DNA of 64,000 nt, taken from assembly GCF_964063345.1 (NCBI RefSeq), contig NZ_OZ061318.1:5828001-5892000 (forward strand), read 5' to 3'. A program made the position numbers and the translations under genes. Each line of letters starts with the position of its first letter. Within the stretch, counting starts at the first letter, position 1. The notes below the pieces were generated by a model that did not search any database, was not told where the DNA came from, and saw nothing but the letters and a program-made list of their open reading frames with translations. Of this stretch, positions 7,896 through 17,203 are shown in pieces. Origin of the DNA: Pseudomonas lini (GTDB taxonomy: Bacteria; Pseudomonadota; Gammaproteobacteria; Pseudomonadales; Pseudomonadaceae).

Positions 7896-9656
7896 TCAGT
7901 CCAGTGGGGATGCTATGGGAATCTGATGTCTTTCGATTTTCAGAAAAGGATTGCCGACAGGCACAGGCCCGGCTTCGAACAATAGTGCTGGTTTTTCTAG
8001 CAAATAGCCTTTGAGTTTTGCTTTCTTCCGGGGACCTTCCACCTGACAGACCCAGATATTTAAACCGTCGTCACGCTTTTTGTGGATCTTTAGTTTCTCA
8101 AACTGCTTCTGTACCCAGCGCCATTCCTCAACCTCCTGATCTGAACCCTGCGAAACGCCTGGAAACTCCTGCGCATAGCGTTGGAAGAGACCAGGCGTCA
8201 CCAGAAATACGCTGCCACCCACCGTGTGGATTTTGGCCTTGCTGTCATTGATGATCAGCTTATGGCTCAGAATGCCTTCCTTGACCCAATTCAGGAATGT
8301 CTGGCCTGGATTATCCGATTGAAGCGTTGAAGCTTGGACAGCGCTTTCTGACAGTGTGTCACTGGCCTCAGGCTCATCCCGCTCGAACATGTCCAGCAGC
8401 GTGCCAAGGTAATCGGCATCCTCTACCGTCAAGGTATCCGGCTGCGATTGACTTTGACCTGATTTTGCACTGGCTGTCTCGGGCGTTAGCGTTAGTATCG
8501 GGGAGTCAGCTGAGTGTTCATGAGCCGCAATGCTCACCGTTCCACTGAAAGCCTCGGGCCGGTCTTCGTTCCCCCAAATCAGTGCCGGTTGAAGGCGCAG
8601 AAAGGTGAAACTCTGCTGCCAATTTCCCTGTGCCACAAGCGCGGTCCAGATGGCTTTTCCTTCCGGAGTGGACTCAACCAATCCATGCGATTGCAGCTCG
8701 TCGAACACCGCGAGGTTGGAAGAGGGAATGCCCTCAATCGATTGCGACAGCAGATAGGCTCGCAGCTTGTCCGTAACCGTCTTGCTGACCAGCCAGAGTG
8801 CGTCTTGAGTCAGCCATCCGGCGGCACCTGGCTGGTTGAGTTTCAGCTCGTGCTGAACCAGATGACGCAATCCACTGATCAAGTGATGTTGCAGCGAATG
8901 AGTCGGCGCTTGTAGCGCCTTACTTGGATTGCCACCGATGTTCTGCGCGGTGGAAACGCGGTCGGCCTGAATCACCAATTCGCCCAGCACGCCGGCACGT
9001 TCGTACTGACCCGCCAGGACATACAGCAGATTGGCCCACAGTGGCGGAAATCCACTGAGCCAATCGAGGATTGGCCGGTCGAGAATCTGGTTGTAGAGCA
9101 AGCCTGCGGCCGCGCCGTGCAAGTGGTAGTCGCGCCCCTTGAGATAGCGGAAACGATACGGCTGATCCAGGGAACCCTGCCAAGGATGCCAGACGCGGCC
9201 ATCCTGGCGTTCGACCAGCAGGTCCACGGCGATCTTACCGATGTCATGGAGCAATGCTCCATAGGCAATGCCAGCTGACCAGGCATCGGTCTGGGCGGCT
9301 TGGTCTTCAGGTGCGGCGCCGGTGGGAAGCAGATACGACTGACGCAATTTCAAACTACAAGCGACCAGCTCCAACCCATGGTCGAGCATGCCGCCAAGAT
9401 AAGCATGGTGGTGCGTCTCGCTAGCTGGAAGCTGCTGGACCAGCTCGGCGTAGCGATGGATCGGATTTAAATAGAGCTGGCTGAATTGCGGATGGGAGAG
9501 GGCGGTGTACTGCCAAATGCGATCAAGCAACTGGCGGCGATGCTCGGCTGCTAACAAGCCCTGGGACGATTCGATGGACAGGTACCCATCTGCGACGTTT
9601 CCGGTGGGTGGCGGAGGAGGCTTTTGCCTTTTTTGCCGAAACAGACTGAGCATCAT
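7896..9656 (-). CDS. traI: MobH-family relaxase (TraI)
   Basis: This 587-residue protein is the putative DNA-nicking relaxase that starts conjugative transfer. The N-terminal TraI_2-type domain shows HHH at 82-84, His93 in GMLDHGLE and the HD pair at 137-138 in LLHDIGK, the metal-binding residues of HD-like MobH relaxases. The C-terminal third (GGSVFLVTPGLFQRYAQEF and following) matches the usual TraI C-terminal domain in position. I chose the ATG at 9656, the first of two adjacent ATGs, because GGGAGG lies just upstream. In elements of this family traI lies near the integrase end, so the missing integrase is probably left of the window. Confidence 0.88.
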   Translation of the reverse strand: MMLSLFRQKRQKPPPPPTGNVADGYLSIESSQGLLAAEHRRQLLDRIWQYTALSHPQFSQLYLNPIHRYAELVQQLPASETHHHAYLGGMLDHGLELVACSLKLRQSYLLPTGAAPEDQAAQTDAWSAGIAYGALLHDIGKIAVDLLVERQDGRVWHPWQGSLDQPYRFRYLKGRDYHLHGAAAGLLYNQILDRPILDWLSGFPPLWANLLYVLAGQYERAGVLGELVIQADRVSTAQNIGGNPSKALQAPTHSLQHHLISGLRHLVQHELKLNQPGAAGWLTQDALWLVSKTVTDKLRAYLLSQSIEGIPSSNLAVFDELQSHGLVESTPEGKAIWTALVAQGNWQQSFTFLRLQPALIWGNEDRPEAFSGTVSIAAHEHSADSPILTLTPETASAKSGQSQSQPDTLTVEDADYLGTLLDMFERDEPEASDTLSESAVQASTLQSDNPGQTFLNWVKEGILSHKLIINDSKAKIHTVGGSVFLVTPGLFQRYAQEFPGVSQGSDQEVEEWRWVQKQFEKLKIHKKRDDGLNIWVCQVEGPRKKAKLKGYLLEKPALLFEAGPVPVGNPFLKIERHQIPIASPLD

Positions 9657-9884
9657 GGTCCTCCCGGGAACTGGCAAGTCAGTGACCTTTTAGCCTTTTC
9701 GGATAGGGCTCTTACCCTTGACTCCCCCATTCCCTTCCAACCCTTACCCGTCCTTTTGCCGTGTGTCCCTTTGTGCGGCAATCGGAATATTGATTTGTCC
9801 TGGTGCCGTTTTATTGGATGTGCATGCTGGTACGAAAAAGGAAAGTGTCGGTACACTGCGGTGCGAATTTTATTGGGTCTTGTC

Positions 9885-10079
9885 ATGAATCTCACTGACG
9901 CCACGCTCGTGCTGCTGCTCGCGGCACGTATCCATGGGACAGACGAAGCTGTTAGGGCCTCGGCGAAGAGCGTGGTCAAGAAGCTGCCGCGCAGCAAACG
10001 CGATCTGATCTACAAGGTGATCGACAGCCGAAGTCCACTCGAGCTGGTGGATTACCTGGCTGAGAATCTGGATACGTAA
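9885..10079 (+). CDS. Small conserved-looking hypothetical protein
   Basis: This 64-residue protein starts MNLTDATLVLLLAARIHGTD and is rich in helix formers, with a basic patch KKLPRSKRDLIYKVID. Its coordinates use the ATG at 9885 rather than an upstream start in the same frame, because the upstream part is antisense to the traI start and reads as cysteine-rich nonsense. It lies alone on the plus strand between two minus-strand element genes. It may be a small DNA-associated or regulatory protein; no family is recognised. Confidence 0.5.
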   Translation: MNLTDATLVLLLAARIHGTDEAVRASAKSVVKKLPRSKRDLIYKVIDSRSPLELVDYLAENLDT

Positions 10080-10156
10080 CGGTGTACTGCGGTTACGGGA
10101 TTACCTCATGTTCTTTGCGTCAGAGCTCCGCAGTGTGGGGATTTTTCTGGGCATAG

Positions 10157-10184
10157 AAAAAGGGTCCAACTCGTGTTGGACCCT
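10157..10184 (-). terminator. Intrinsic terminator after the ArdC-like gene
   Basis: A perfect 10-base stem (AGGGTCCAAC / GTTGGACCCT) with a 4-base loop lies at 10161-10184. On the minus strand it is followed by a run of five T, about 30 bases beyond the stop of the ArdC-like gene. Confidence 0.8.
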
Positions 10185-10213
10185 GTGAAGCGATTGCAGC
10201 AGTGAGGTAACGA

Positions 10214-11176
10214 TCAAGCTCCATCGTTCATGCATCGCGAATTATCCATTACCGTCTGCTTCTGTTGCTGCTCCAGGTCGAGCACATACTCCGAGGCGCA
10301 TCGGGCCTGGCCACTGGCGCGGAAAATCGCGCGGTTGTCAGACTTGAGCAGGCCGAGCCAGGAGTCGATATAGCCCTCGTGCCGAAGCTCTCCCTGTATA
10401 CCGGCGTAGGCACATAAAAAAGCGGCACCCATTTCGGCGATCAGCTCTTCAAATGCATAATCTGGCGAGCCGAATGGGCAAGGTGAGGTCACGCCTTCGC
10501 GCTGCAACCGAGAGTGGTGTCCGGTCCAGTGCGTCAGCTCGTGAAGTGCGGTGGCGTAGTATCCACCTTGATCGTGGAATTGCGATTTTGTCGGCAGTTG
10601 GATGAGATCCCTGATCGGGTGGTAAAAGGCTTCGTCGGCAAATCGATGAATGATATTTGCGCCCGAACTTAGCAACAAACTTTCCGCAGCAGCGTTGGGG
10701 AAGACGGGATCGCTCGGTTCCGTCTCGAGCACGGTTTCGTTAAGCGTTTCGAGCCCTTCCGTTTGCTCGATGTTGAACAGAAAATGCGTCCTGAGAATGC
10801 CAAAGTGAGCGACTTTTGGCTGACCGTTTTCATCGAGTACGGGTTGGCCTGCTTCGGTTTGTTCCTCGCGCTCCATCGGTTTGTAGAGCGCTGCCAAAGT
10901 GCTGTGCTCACCCTTACGGATGTGCCCGCCGGCTTTTTTGGCTTGATTGAAGGTCAGCCAGCGATCTTGAGTGAACCCCTGCAACCTGGCCTCGGCCCAA
11001 AGCAACGGTAAATTGATGCCCGAATAGGGACGCTGCGTGATGGCGTTGATGGGATAGGGCTGGTGATGAGCGAAGTCAGTTGAGCCATTTGAGGACCAGG
11101 GTTTGATCCAGGGCGCTACGCCTTGGTCTAACGCGGTAACGATCTTGTCTGTCACGTCTTGGTAGATATTGCGCAT
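10214..11176 (-). CDS. ArdC-like antirestriction protein (ssDNA-binding domain plus zincin)
   Basis: The 320-residue product has the N-terminal ssDNA-binding domain of ArdC-type proteins (residues 1-140, with ALDQGVAPWIKPW and RPYSGINLPLLW). A zinc metallopeptidase-like domain with HELTH at 212-216 and Glu248 in ELIAEMG follows. Such proteins protect incoming single-stranded DNA from restriction during transfer. The ATG at 11176 has GAGGGAAA upstream; a longer frame to 11329 exists but its extra residues are low-complexity and lack a binding site. It ends before a clear terminator. A 109-residue gene lies 130 bases upstream and may share its promoter. Confidence 0.85.
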   Translation of the reverse strand: MRNIYQDVTDKIVTALDQGVAPWIKPWSSNGSTDFAHHQPYPINAITQRPYSGINLPLLWAEARLQGFTQDRWLTFNQAKKAGGHIRKGEHSTLAALYKPMEREEQTEAGQPVLDENGQPKVAHFGILRTHFLFNIEQTEGLETLNETVLETEPSDPVFPNAAAESLLLSSGANIIHRFADEAFYHPIRDLIQLPTKSQFHDQGGYYATALHELTHWTGHHSRLQREGVTSPCPFGSPDYAFEELIAEMGAAFLCAYAGIQGELRHEGYIDSWLGLLKSDNRAIFRASGQARCASEYVLDLEQQQKQTVMDNSRCMNDGA

Positions 11177-11306
11177 GGCATTTCCCTCGAAAAACCGCAG
11201 GAACGCCTTGCCCGTCGGGGAGGGTTCCCCGGTGGGTGTTGATTGGATTGATGCAGGACTGCGTATAGCCTGAGTTGGATCAGTGGCCGGGTATGGCCGT
11301 TTGCGT

Positions 11307-11636
11307 TTAGCGTTGCTGCTCTTCCGCAAGCGCTATCAGTAAGGCGTTAGGTTGGTCTGATGCCTGAAGCAGGCTGAGGCTCAGTCGCAGCAGTGGTTCA
11401 TGTTCTGCATCACTCACTGAGCCGAACTTGGCTACCTCGAACACCACGTAGGGTGTGTTTGGATCGGCCAGGTGAGCTTTGAAGGCTGCGCGTACGACGT
11501 TGCTCAGCCTATCGAGCTGCAGCTTTTCAGGATGACTTGAACCATCGAGCAATACTGCGTGTTGCCACGCGTCTGGAGTGAACACAACGGGCAAGCGCAG
11601 AGTGTTCAGTGCTTTGCTTGTGAGTGAGTCGGACAT
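11307..11636 (-). CDS. Hypothetical element protein
   Basis: This 109-residue soluble protein (MSDSLTSKALNTLRLPVVF onwards) contains PYVVFEVAKFGSVSDAEHEP and a C-terminal LSLSLLQASDQPNALLIAL helix. The ATG at 11636 has a strong GGAGG 7-8 bases upstream; upstream in-frame codons were rejected because of this. It sits just before the ArdC-like gene on the same strand, as an accessory gene of the element. No function can be assigned. Confidence 0.6.
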   Translation of the reverse strand: MSDSLTSKALNTLRLPVVFTPDAWQHAVLLDGSSHPEKLQLDRLSNVVRAAFKAHLADPNTPYVVFEVAKFGSVSDAEHEPLLRLSLSLLQASDQPNALLIALAEEQQR

Positions 11637-12088
11637 GGTGTGCCTCCGTTGATAGCGCGAAGAAACCTGTCCCATAGGGGAAAGAATTTCCCCGCAGTGG
11701 GTTGAAGAAAAACAAGAGGGTTTGGGACGAGCCGAGCTCGAAAGAAGCTCGGGAGAGCAGTAGGCGTTCATCACCCGTGAAACGTGATCGTGCGAGCCAC
11801 CGAACGCTAATCGCACTTGGGGGGAACCATCACCGGAGTGACGTAGCTTTGAAGGCTCTGGCTACCTGGGAAGGTGCTGTCGATAACAGCGATCCGTACC
11901 CTCTATGTAGCTGGATGATATGGATGGGTCAACGGCCATAGAGGCGCTGGTGCACGAGTTGCGTCTTCTGTCTTCCAGTGAAGAGTTTTTTGACCGAGCA
12001 AGCTGATAAACGGTTAAGCATGGGCGATTTTCAGTAGTAGGCTGTAGTCTCAATTTCCACAGGAACACGCTCAGAAGAGGGCCCAATC
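11637..12088. other. Structured intergenic region between element genes
   Basis: These 452 bases between divergent genes contain no convincing gene. A 7-base stem with a 7-base loop (CCGAGCT / AGCTCGG) lies at 11732-11752, and a second weak inverted pair, GTGCGA / TCGCAC, is nearby. Structured RNA is known in PFGI-1-type elements, but nothing here could be matched to it by eye. The region must hold the promoters for both flanking genes and could include a transfer origin. Confidence 0.4.
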
Positions 12089-12487
12089 ATGCCGGCTCAG
12101 CAGCCAGTTCAAATCTCCCGCGCACACCGCTGGGCATATGCATGCGGTATGTCGGTAAAACGTGTTTATCGTAGGTTGAAAGGATTTGAATCTCGTATGG
12201 CTAAACGTGCGGTGGCGACAGGTATGCCTCTGGGTGGGCTATTGGTTCGTGGGAGCTTTCTGGTTACGAAGCTGGCACTCATCCTTGGGTTGCTCTTTAT
12301 CGGTTTCTGGTTGGTAGCTTCTGTCGTAACGATGATCGCTGTGATTGGTCTCCTGTTGTCCAAGGCTGCCATTGATGGGGATCTTAAAGAGGCGGAAACA
12401 GGCCCAGACTATCTCGGTGCCGACCTCTACATCGGTGACTTCGACGACAACGGGCACTACATCGGCGATAGCAAGTCATCTAACTGA
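12089..12487 (+). CDS. DUF3742-like membrane protein of the element
   Basis: This 132-residue protein has an N-terminal basic part (SVKRVYRRLKGFESRMAKR) and one long hydrophobic region at about 55-90 that could form two membrane helices. The soluble tail is acidic, with DYLGADLYIGDFDDNG. This composition and its position, convergent with TraG at the end of the T4SS operon, match the DUF3742 family of ICE proteins. Its last 12 bases overlap the end of traG on the other strand. The role in transfer is unknown. Confidence 0.7.
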   Translation: MPAQQPVQISRAHRWAYACGMSVKRVYRRLKGFESRMAKRAVATGMPLGGLLVRGSFLVTKLALILGLLFIGFWLVASVVTMIAVIGLLLSKAAIDGDLKEAETGPDYLGADLYIGDFDDNGHYIGDSKSSN

Positions 12488-14017
12488 GCGCTTAGCAGCC
12501 CCGATTATTTGATCTGTACCTTTGCTTGCTGAATCACTTGCGGCTTTGCTGCCATTGGCCAACATGCCTTGAATCCCATTTCCTACTGCATATCCCGTCC
12601 AGCTCATGGCTCCAAGGAACAACATCGGCAGTACGATGAACATCGCCCCCATCACATACTCAATCACCTGCGCCGTGACGGTTCCGTCCATAAAGCCGGA
12701 TGTGGGCAGCGACAACAGCACCTGATTGGACGCCGACACTTGGTTGTACAAGGTATCGAGCATGCTGGAGTCGACCCAACGGGCCAACTCCCACCAGAAG
12801 GTCAGCATGTGCAGCGTGAACAGCGCGAACGTCACCGTCATGACGGTCTTTAGCTGGTAGGTACTGACCAGAAGGATCAGTGGCAGGCTGATGATGACGC
12901 CCATGATCAGGAAAGCCTGCACCATCGGCAGGGCCGCGCGTAGTGCATTCATTGCCGGGAAGTTGCTGAACGAGCCAAGGGCCAGCCCAGTGTTGGTGGC
13001 CAGGTTATTGAGCCCCTGATTGATCGACCCACCGCGAGCACGGGAGCCATAGTCCTGGTACACCTGTCCGGGCGACATGGACATCGATTGTTGGCGTGGG
13101 CTGACCAGTTCGCGCAGGGTGGCATCCTCGATCTCGTTGCTTGAGCGGCCAGTCAACCAGCCTTTCAGCTGGGTCAGCAGCGAAGGATCGACTTGCTCGA
13201 TCAAGCGCGCTCGCAACCCGATACCGCTATCACTCCACCACTGTTTGCAAGTGGGGTAGCCTGCGCCATTCTCCAGCCGTGGCAATGAAACATCGCGGGT
13301 TTCATCATAGGGCCAGCTGACACGCGGTGTCCGTGAGCGATCGGTGTCGTAGTAGCCCGGAGTGTCGAGAAAATAGCTTGAGCCGACCCAGGACGCATCA
13401 TGACTTTGTGCCTTGTCCAACTGCGGGCGATTGGTGAACAGCCGAGAGCGGGAATAGCCGTAGCAGTCGCGAGTAAAATCGGCGACTTCCTGTAGCAACA
13501 CTTGGTTATCAATGCGAGAACTGTCGATCTCCATGCGCATCTGTCGGATGTCCGGTGCGCAGGGAATGGAGGCGGTGGCCGCTGCGGTCACTCCTTTACT
13601 CAAGGCGTGCACCAGAAACCACCAGATTGGCACGTTGGCAGAGCGTTCTCCGATGGTGTTGAAAGTGGTACCCCAGGCGGTTTCCGCTGGCTTGGCCACG
13701 CTGACACCGCAGCGTTGGCTCGCTGCATCGTCGAACGCCATTGAAGCGAGGTTTAGCGGAAAGACCGGCGCGCAGCCGAACAATACGACAATGTAGGCCA
13801 GCCAAAGCCGGTTCTCGATTCGAGGTACCGAGAGCAATCCTTTGTTGCCTTCATCCGCGCCTTGCTGACGGGCTGACAACCATTCTTGCAAGATGATTGC
13901 ACCAAAGGGGGCGGCGAACAGGCCAGTATCGGACAGGACGTTCCAGATACCGTTGTTGATGATCCATGCCAGCAGGGAGAGGTAAAACTCCAGGTAGCTG
14001 TTGGTGCTCATGAGCAT
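12476..14017 (-). CDS. traG: Conjugative transfer protein with a TraG N-terminal-like region
   Basis: This 513-residue protein is an inner-membrane mating-pair protein. The N-terminus has several membrane segments (near residues 10-40 and 70-95), a large periplasmic loop with several Cys follows, and hydrophobic segments return after residue 370 (MVQAFLIMGVIISLPLILL, TVTFALFTLHMLTFWWELA). This matches the TraG N-terminal family of ICE-encoded T4SS. A GAGG precedes the ATG at 14017, 8 bases away. It is the last gene of the T4SS operon, 10 bases after a small membrane protein gene. Confidence 0.85.
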   Translation of the reverse strand: MLMSTNSYLEFYLSLLAWIINNGIWNVLSDTGLFAAPFGAIILQEWLSARQQGADEGNKGLLSVPRIENRLWLAYIVVLFGCAPVFPLNLASMAFDDAASQRCGVSVAKPAETAWGTTFNTIGERSANVPIWWFLVHALSKGVTAAATASIPCAPDIRQMRMEIDSSRIDNQVLLQEVADFTRDCYGYSRSRLFTNRPQLDKAQSHDASWVGSSYFLDTPGYYDTDRSRTPRVSWPYDETRDVSLPRLENGAGYPTCKQWWSDSGIGLRARLIEQVDPSLLTQLKGWLTGRSSNEIEDATLRELVSPRQQSMSMSPGQVYQDYGSRARGGSINQGLNNLATNTGLALGSFSNFPAMNALRAALPMVQAFLIMGVIISLPLILLVSTYQLKTVMTVTFALFTLHMLTFWWELARWVDSSMLDTLYNQVSASNQVLLSLPTSGFMDGTVTAQVIEYVMGAMFIVLPMLFLGAMSWTGYAVGNGIQGMLANGSKAASDSASKGTDQIIGAAKRSVR

Positions 14018-14027
14018 GGTGGTGACC

Positions 14028-14336
14028 TCACAATCGAGTGAGCTCGACGCAGGTAAAGAGCAAGAGCCCGAATGTCCCGGCGCGGTTCACGCGCAGTCGG
14101 TCCTGTGGTCGATGTCGGTAGCGCCTCAGCAGGTCGCACCAGAGTGCAAAGAGGACGCCGTAGAGCAGGGCGCGCCACAACCGCAGATAAGGCCGTATCG
14201 ATTCCAAAGTTTGCTGCCAGACCTCGAAACTGCCCAGCGCAGTGCGGCCGATCCAGGCGACCAGTGCGGCGGTCAGGATCATCACTGCTGCAACCCAGAG
14301 ACTTGAAAGCAAAGTGAATAGCAGTGAGCGTTTCAT
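14028..14336 (-). CDS. Small two-helix membrane protein of the T4SS operon
   Basis: The 102-residue product has one N-terminal hydrophobic helix (about residues 5-30) and a second near 50-70, with many Arg between and after. It starts 3 bases after the stop of the TraH-like gene and ends 10 bases before traG, so it belongs to the operon. Small membrane proteins at this position are usual in these elements; I know no specific function. Confidence 0.7.
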   Translation of the reverse strand: MKRSLLFTLLSSLWVAAVMILTAALVAWIGRTALGSFEVWQQTLESIRPYLRLWRALLYGVLFALWCDLLRRYRHRPQDRLRVNRAGTFGLLLFTCVELTRL

Positions 14337-14339
14337 GGC

Positions 14340-15722
14340 TCACTTGCGCCTGGCGTCAGCGTCGTTGAGTCGGCCGGGTTCAGGGTCGCCTTGCTCGACG
14401 GTACGCGACGCATCAGCACCTCCGGCATGTCGATCGAGTGCAAGGCTGGCGGTATTGGTAGCCAACATTTGTCGGACCTGCAGCTCAGTCTGCAGTAGGC
14501 GTATTTCACGCTCCAGCGTGTCGATGTTTTTCGTCAAGGCCGTTTGGGCCGGTTCGGCGGAAGCGATGTTAGGTTCGTGGCTGCCTGCCAGCAGCGTGCG
14601 TAATAGCAGGAGCGCTTTGTCGAGTACGCTGGACAGGGCCGTCTCACTGGCCAGGCGCCGCGCCAGGAGCTCCTGATCAGGATCGTCGCGCAGGGCTTCG
14701 ATCACACCACGGGTCACCGGCAGCATCGGGCTGGAGGCTTTGCCCAGATTGTCAGGGTTCGGCGGCAGAGATCCGGACAGCAATCCTTGCAGGGTCTTGA
14801 GATGTTCACCGTAGGCCTCCTGGATCAGCGGCGTCAGTCCGCTGCCAGCGGTAGCCCGCAGAGTTTCGCAGGTGTCGCAGGTTGCGACTTCGGTCTCGCC
14901 CAACACTCGAACAGCCCATTCGGATTCCTCTCGGGGTGAGGTCCATGCCTGGCAAATAGCGCCGTCCAGGCAATCACTGCTACTGATCGAGGCGCTGTCA
15001 TCCACCGACCGGTTATGCAGCAGGTTGTAGCCCGCGCGCACCACATCGGAGGTTGCCCGGATGGGGGGTTGTCCGCTACCTCCAGCCTTCTGCCCGCCGA
15101 CCCAAGACACTCCATTATTGCCGTTACGGGCCTCGGTTTTTTTGACCGCGGCCACCGCATCACCGCCGGTTTGTTCGAGGTTGCCCTGCATCTCCTGGTT
15201 CTTGGCCAATGCGCCCCAGCCGGCTTGACCGACCTTATCCGCCATCTTCTCGGCCATGGCCTGGCAGGTCAGCTTGGAACGGTCGAAGTCGATGCGCCCT
15301 TGCATCACCCCGTTACTCAACAGCTCATAAAGCCCGGGGTTAGCGCGCTGGATGATCAACGCCGGCAGCGACATCACCGCCTGGGTCGCGTTCTGCACAA
15401 TGCTGCCCATGATCTGCTGGAAGCCTTCGGTGACGCCGTTTAGTTGGTTTTGCAGGGTGTTGGTGAGGCTCATGTTTCCGCACATCATGTTCGCTTGCCA
15501 GGATCCGCCGACACCGAGCCCGTTGGGACGATAGAGCGAGCTCGGCGAGCCCGTTGCCGAGCCACCACCGATGGTGTACATCACCCTGTCGTCGAGCACT
15601 TCGCCTTGAGTGCCTAGACGGTAATCGTCCTCGGCGGTGTGGGCATGCGTGGCCACGGCGAGCAGTCCGCAGAGCAACAAACTCCTCGGGCCCAACCATG
15701 GTCCTGCAAAAAGCCCACTCAT
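14340..15722 (-). CDS. Integrating conjugative element protein, PFL_4711 family (TraH-like)
   Basis: This 460-residue exported protein has a signal peptide ending near THAHTA. A domain rich in Gly and Asn follows (MCGNMSLTNTLQNQLNGV), and a long helical C-terminal part contains TLEREIRLLQTELQVRQML, a probable coiled coil. These features match the TIGR03755/PFL_4711 family, thought to act in the periplasm in pilus assembly as TraH does in F. A CDTCE motif is near residue 280. The start overlaps the TraU-like stop by four bases (ATGA), which supports coupling. Confidence 0.85.
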   Translation of the reverse strand: MSGLFAGPWLGPRSLLLCGLLAVATHAHTAEDDYRLGTQGEVLDDRVMYTIGGGSATGSPSSLYRPNGLGVGGSWQANMMCGNMSLTNTLQNQLNGVTEGFQQIMGSIVQNATQAVMSLPALIIQRANPGLYELLSNGVMQGRIDFDRSKLTCQAMAEKMADKVGQAGWGALAKNQEMQGNLEQTGGDAVAAVKKTEARNGNNGVSWVGGQKAGGSGQPPIRATSDVVRAGYNLLHNRSVDDSASISSSDCLDGAICQAWTSPREESEWAVRVLGETEVATCDTCETLRATAGSGLTPLIQEAYGEHLKTLQGLLSGSLPPNPDNLGKASSPMLPVTRGVIEALRDDPDQELLARRLASETALSSVLDKALLLLRTLLAGSHEPNIASAEPAQTALTKNIDTLEREIRLLQTELQVRQMLATNTASLALDRHAGGADASRTVEQGDPEPGRLNDADARRK

Positions 15723-16675
15723 GAAGCACCGCCTTCGAAGTCGATGCTAAACAGGAAGGTCTGTCCCTCACGCTTACAGCAGCTATAGGGGCGCCACAGC
15801 GACCAGGCGTAGCCGCCATCCGCGCTCTGCACCGAATTGCTGGGGAAAATGGCACATGTGGGTTGAACCTGAGGGTAGAGCAACTGCCATTTGTGAGTCG
15901 AAGCATCGTTTTCAATTATCGGGCCGGGAGGCCAGTAACCGTCGCGTGGCGCGGGTGTGAGCGGTAAGTACACATGCGGCTGCCAGTTGCGAGTAATGAA
16001 ATCACCTGCCCGCTGCGCCATCACCGCAGCGGCTTTGAAGTCGTCGGGTTGTACCAGAAATCCTTGCCGGGGATAGACGTTGCCCCACATGTTGCCCGCG
16101 AGCTGACGACCGATCTCACGGACTCCCGGTAAGAGCGACTCGGGATAAAGGCTTTCAGGGATGCCATGACGCCAGGCCAGTGAGTCCAAAGTGCTCAAGT
16201 AGTAGGGCATGAACGCAGTGGCGCCGCTGGCGCAGGCGTAGCCGGATTGCGAGGCAAGTTGCGTGGTGGCCCAGCCACCGGGGTGGCCGATGCCATCAAC
16301 ATTTTTGAAACGAGGCAGGTTATCGCGTTGGGTGTTCGGCGTGATCAGGTTACCGCCACCTTCCGCACCGCTGATGGGAGAGGAGAGTGCGGCCATCTCG
16401 GTCCAAGGATTGGCACCGGTGGTGGCATAGCTCGAGACCACCAGTTCAGGAATGAAATGACGAACCTTGGTCGAGGTTTTAACCGTGCAGCCGAAGGGGG
16501 TACAGAGTAACCAGAAGCAGATGCCGACGACTTTGTACTCGAGGCAGTCTGGAGAAAGTACGGAGGCGGTAATGCTGCCGGTATCCAGCGCCACGCTTGA
16601 CCCGGATGCCAGCAGAATGCTCAGCACCAAAGGATGTAACTTCTGGGGCGAAATATGCGGGCAGGCAGCAGACAT
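15719..16675 (-). CDS. Integrating conjugative element protein, PFL_4710 family (TraU-like)
   Basis: This 318-residue protein has a probable signal peptide (residues 8-30). A Cys-rich N-terminal part (LSPDCLEYKVVGICFWLLC) is typical of TraU and TIGR03756 proteins, which act in the periplasm in mating-pair stabilisation. It normally follows a PFL_4709-type gene; here its upstream neighbour is an XRE regulator, and its own ribosome binding site is weak. It is therefore uncertain how well it is expressed after the insertion of that module. Confidence 0.85.
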   Translation of the reverse strand: MSAACPHISPQKLHPLVLSILLASGSSVALDTGSITASVLSPDCLEYKVVGICFWLLCTPFGCTVKTSTKVRHFIPELVVSSYATTGANPWTEMAALSSPISGAEGGGNLITPNTQRDNLPRFKNVDGIGHPGGWATTQLASQSGYACASGATAFMPYYLSTLDSLAWRHGIPESLYPESLLPGVREIGRQLAGNMWGNVYPRQGFLVQPDDFKAAAVMAQRAGDFITRNWQPHVYLPLTPAPRDGYWPPGPIIENDASTHKWQLLYPQVQPTCAIFPSNSVQSADGGYAWSLWRPYSCCKREGQTFLFSIDFEGGAS

Positions 16676-16790
16676 GATCCAGGCTCTGGGTGTATGGCCT
16701 GGACAGGTTCAATGATCGAAAGAGGGGTGTCAGTGAGAAAGCCGAACGCAGGATAGTCGGTTTACAGCGACCTTCTAGATCAGCAGATAG

Positions 16791-17045
16791 TCATTCAGCG
16801 CTCAGCGTACGAGCAAGCGCGTCAGGCTCGATGAGCAACTGATCCGTTTTGATCTCGAAAATGTTGGCGAGTTTGCAGAGGACCAATAACGACGGATTTC
16901 CTACCCCCCGTTCGATTTGACTCACATAGGTACGATCCACCTCGGCCATGAGCGCCAATTGCTCCTGGGTAAGGTTCTTCACGCGCCGCATCGAGCGGAT
17001 GTTTTCCGCCAGTTGCAGACGAAGCTGTTCGTAGTCTTGAGTCAT
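16791..17045 (-). CDS. XRE-family transcriptional regulator
   Basis: This is an 84-residue helix-turn-helix protein of the Cro/CI type: QLAENIRSMRRVKNLTQEQL, then LMAEVDRTYVSQIERG as recognition region, then NPSLLVLCKLANIFEI. It is nearly all HTH domain. It sits upstream of the TraU-like gene on the same strand and divergent from the small gene at 17204, so it probably controls the shared 150-base intergenic region and perhaps the genes around it. Confidence 0.85.
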   Translation of the reverse strand: MTQDYEQLRLQLAENIRSMRRVKNLTQEQLALMAEVDRTYVSQIERGVGNPSLLVLCKLANIFEIKTDQLLIEPDALARTLSAE

Positions 17046-17203
17046 GCGCGCAAACTGCGCCTTGAGGGACTCTCAATCCACGGGATATAGTCTACATTGG
17101 CTCTGATTCGGGCTTTTTTGATGCTTAAGCCGAGTGTCAATTTTGTTTCTATGCTGCTTAGAACAGACCGAGCATTAATAAATAATCGAAAGCTAAGGTG
17201 TCT

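Noticed and set aside
11702..11941. Plus-strand 79-codon ORF in the structured intergenic region
   Set aside because: Basic, Ser/Arg-rich translation that coincides with the hairpins; no family-like pattern.
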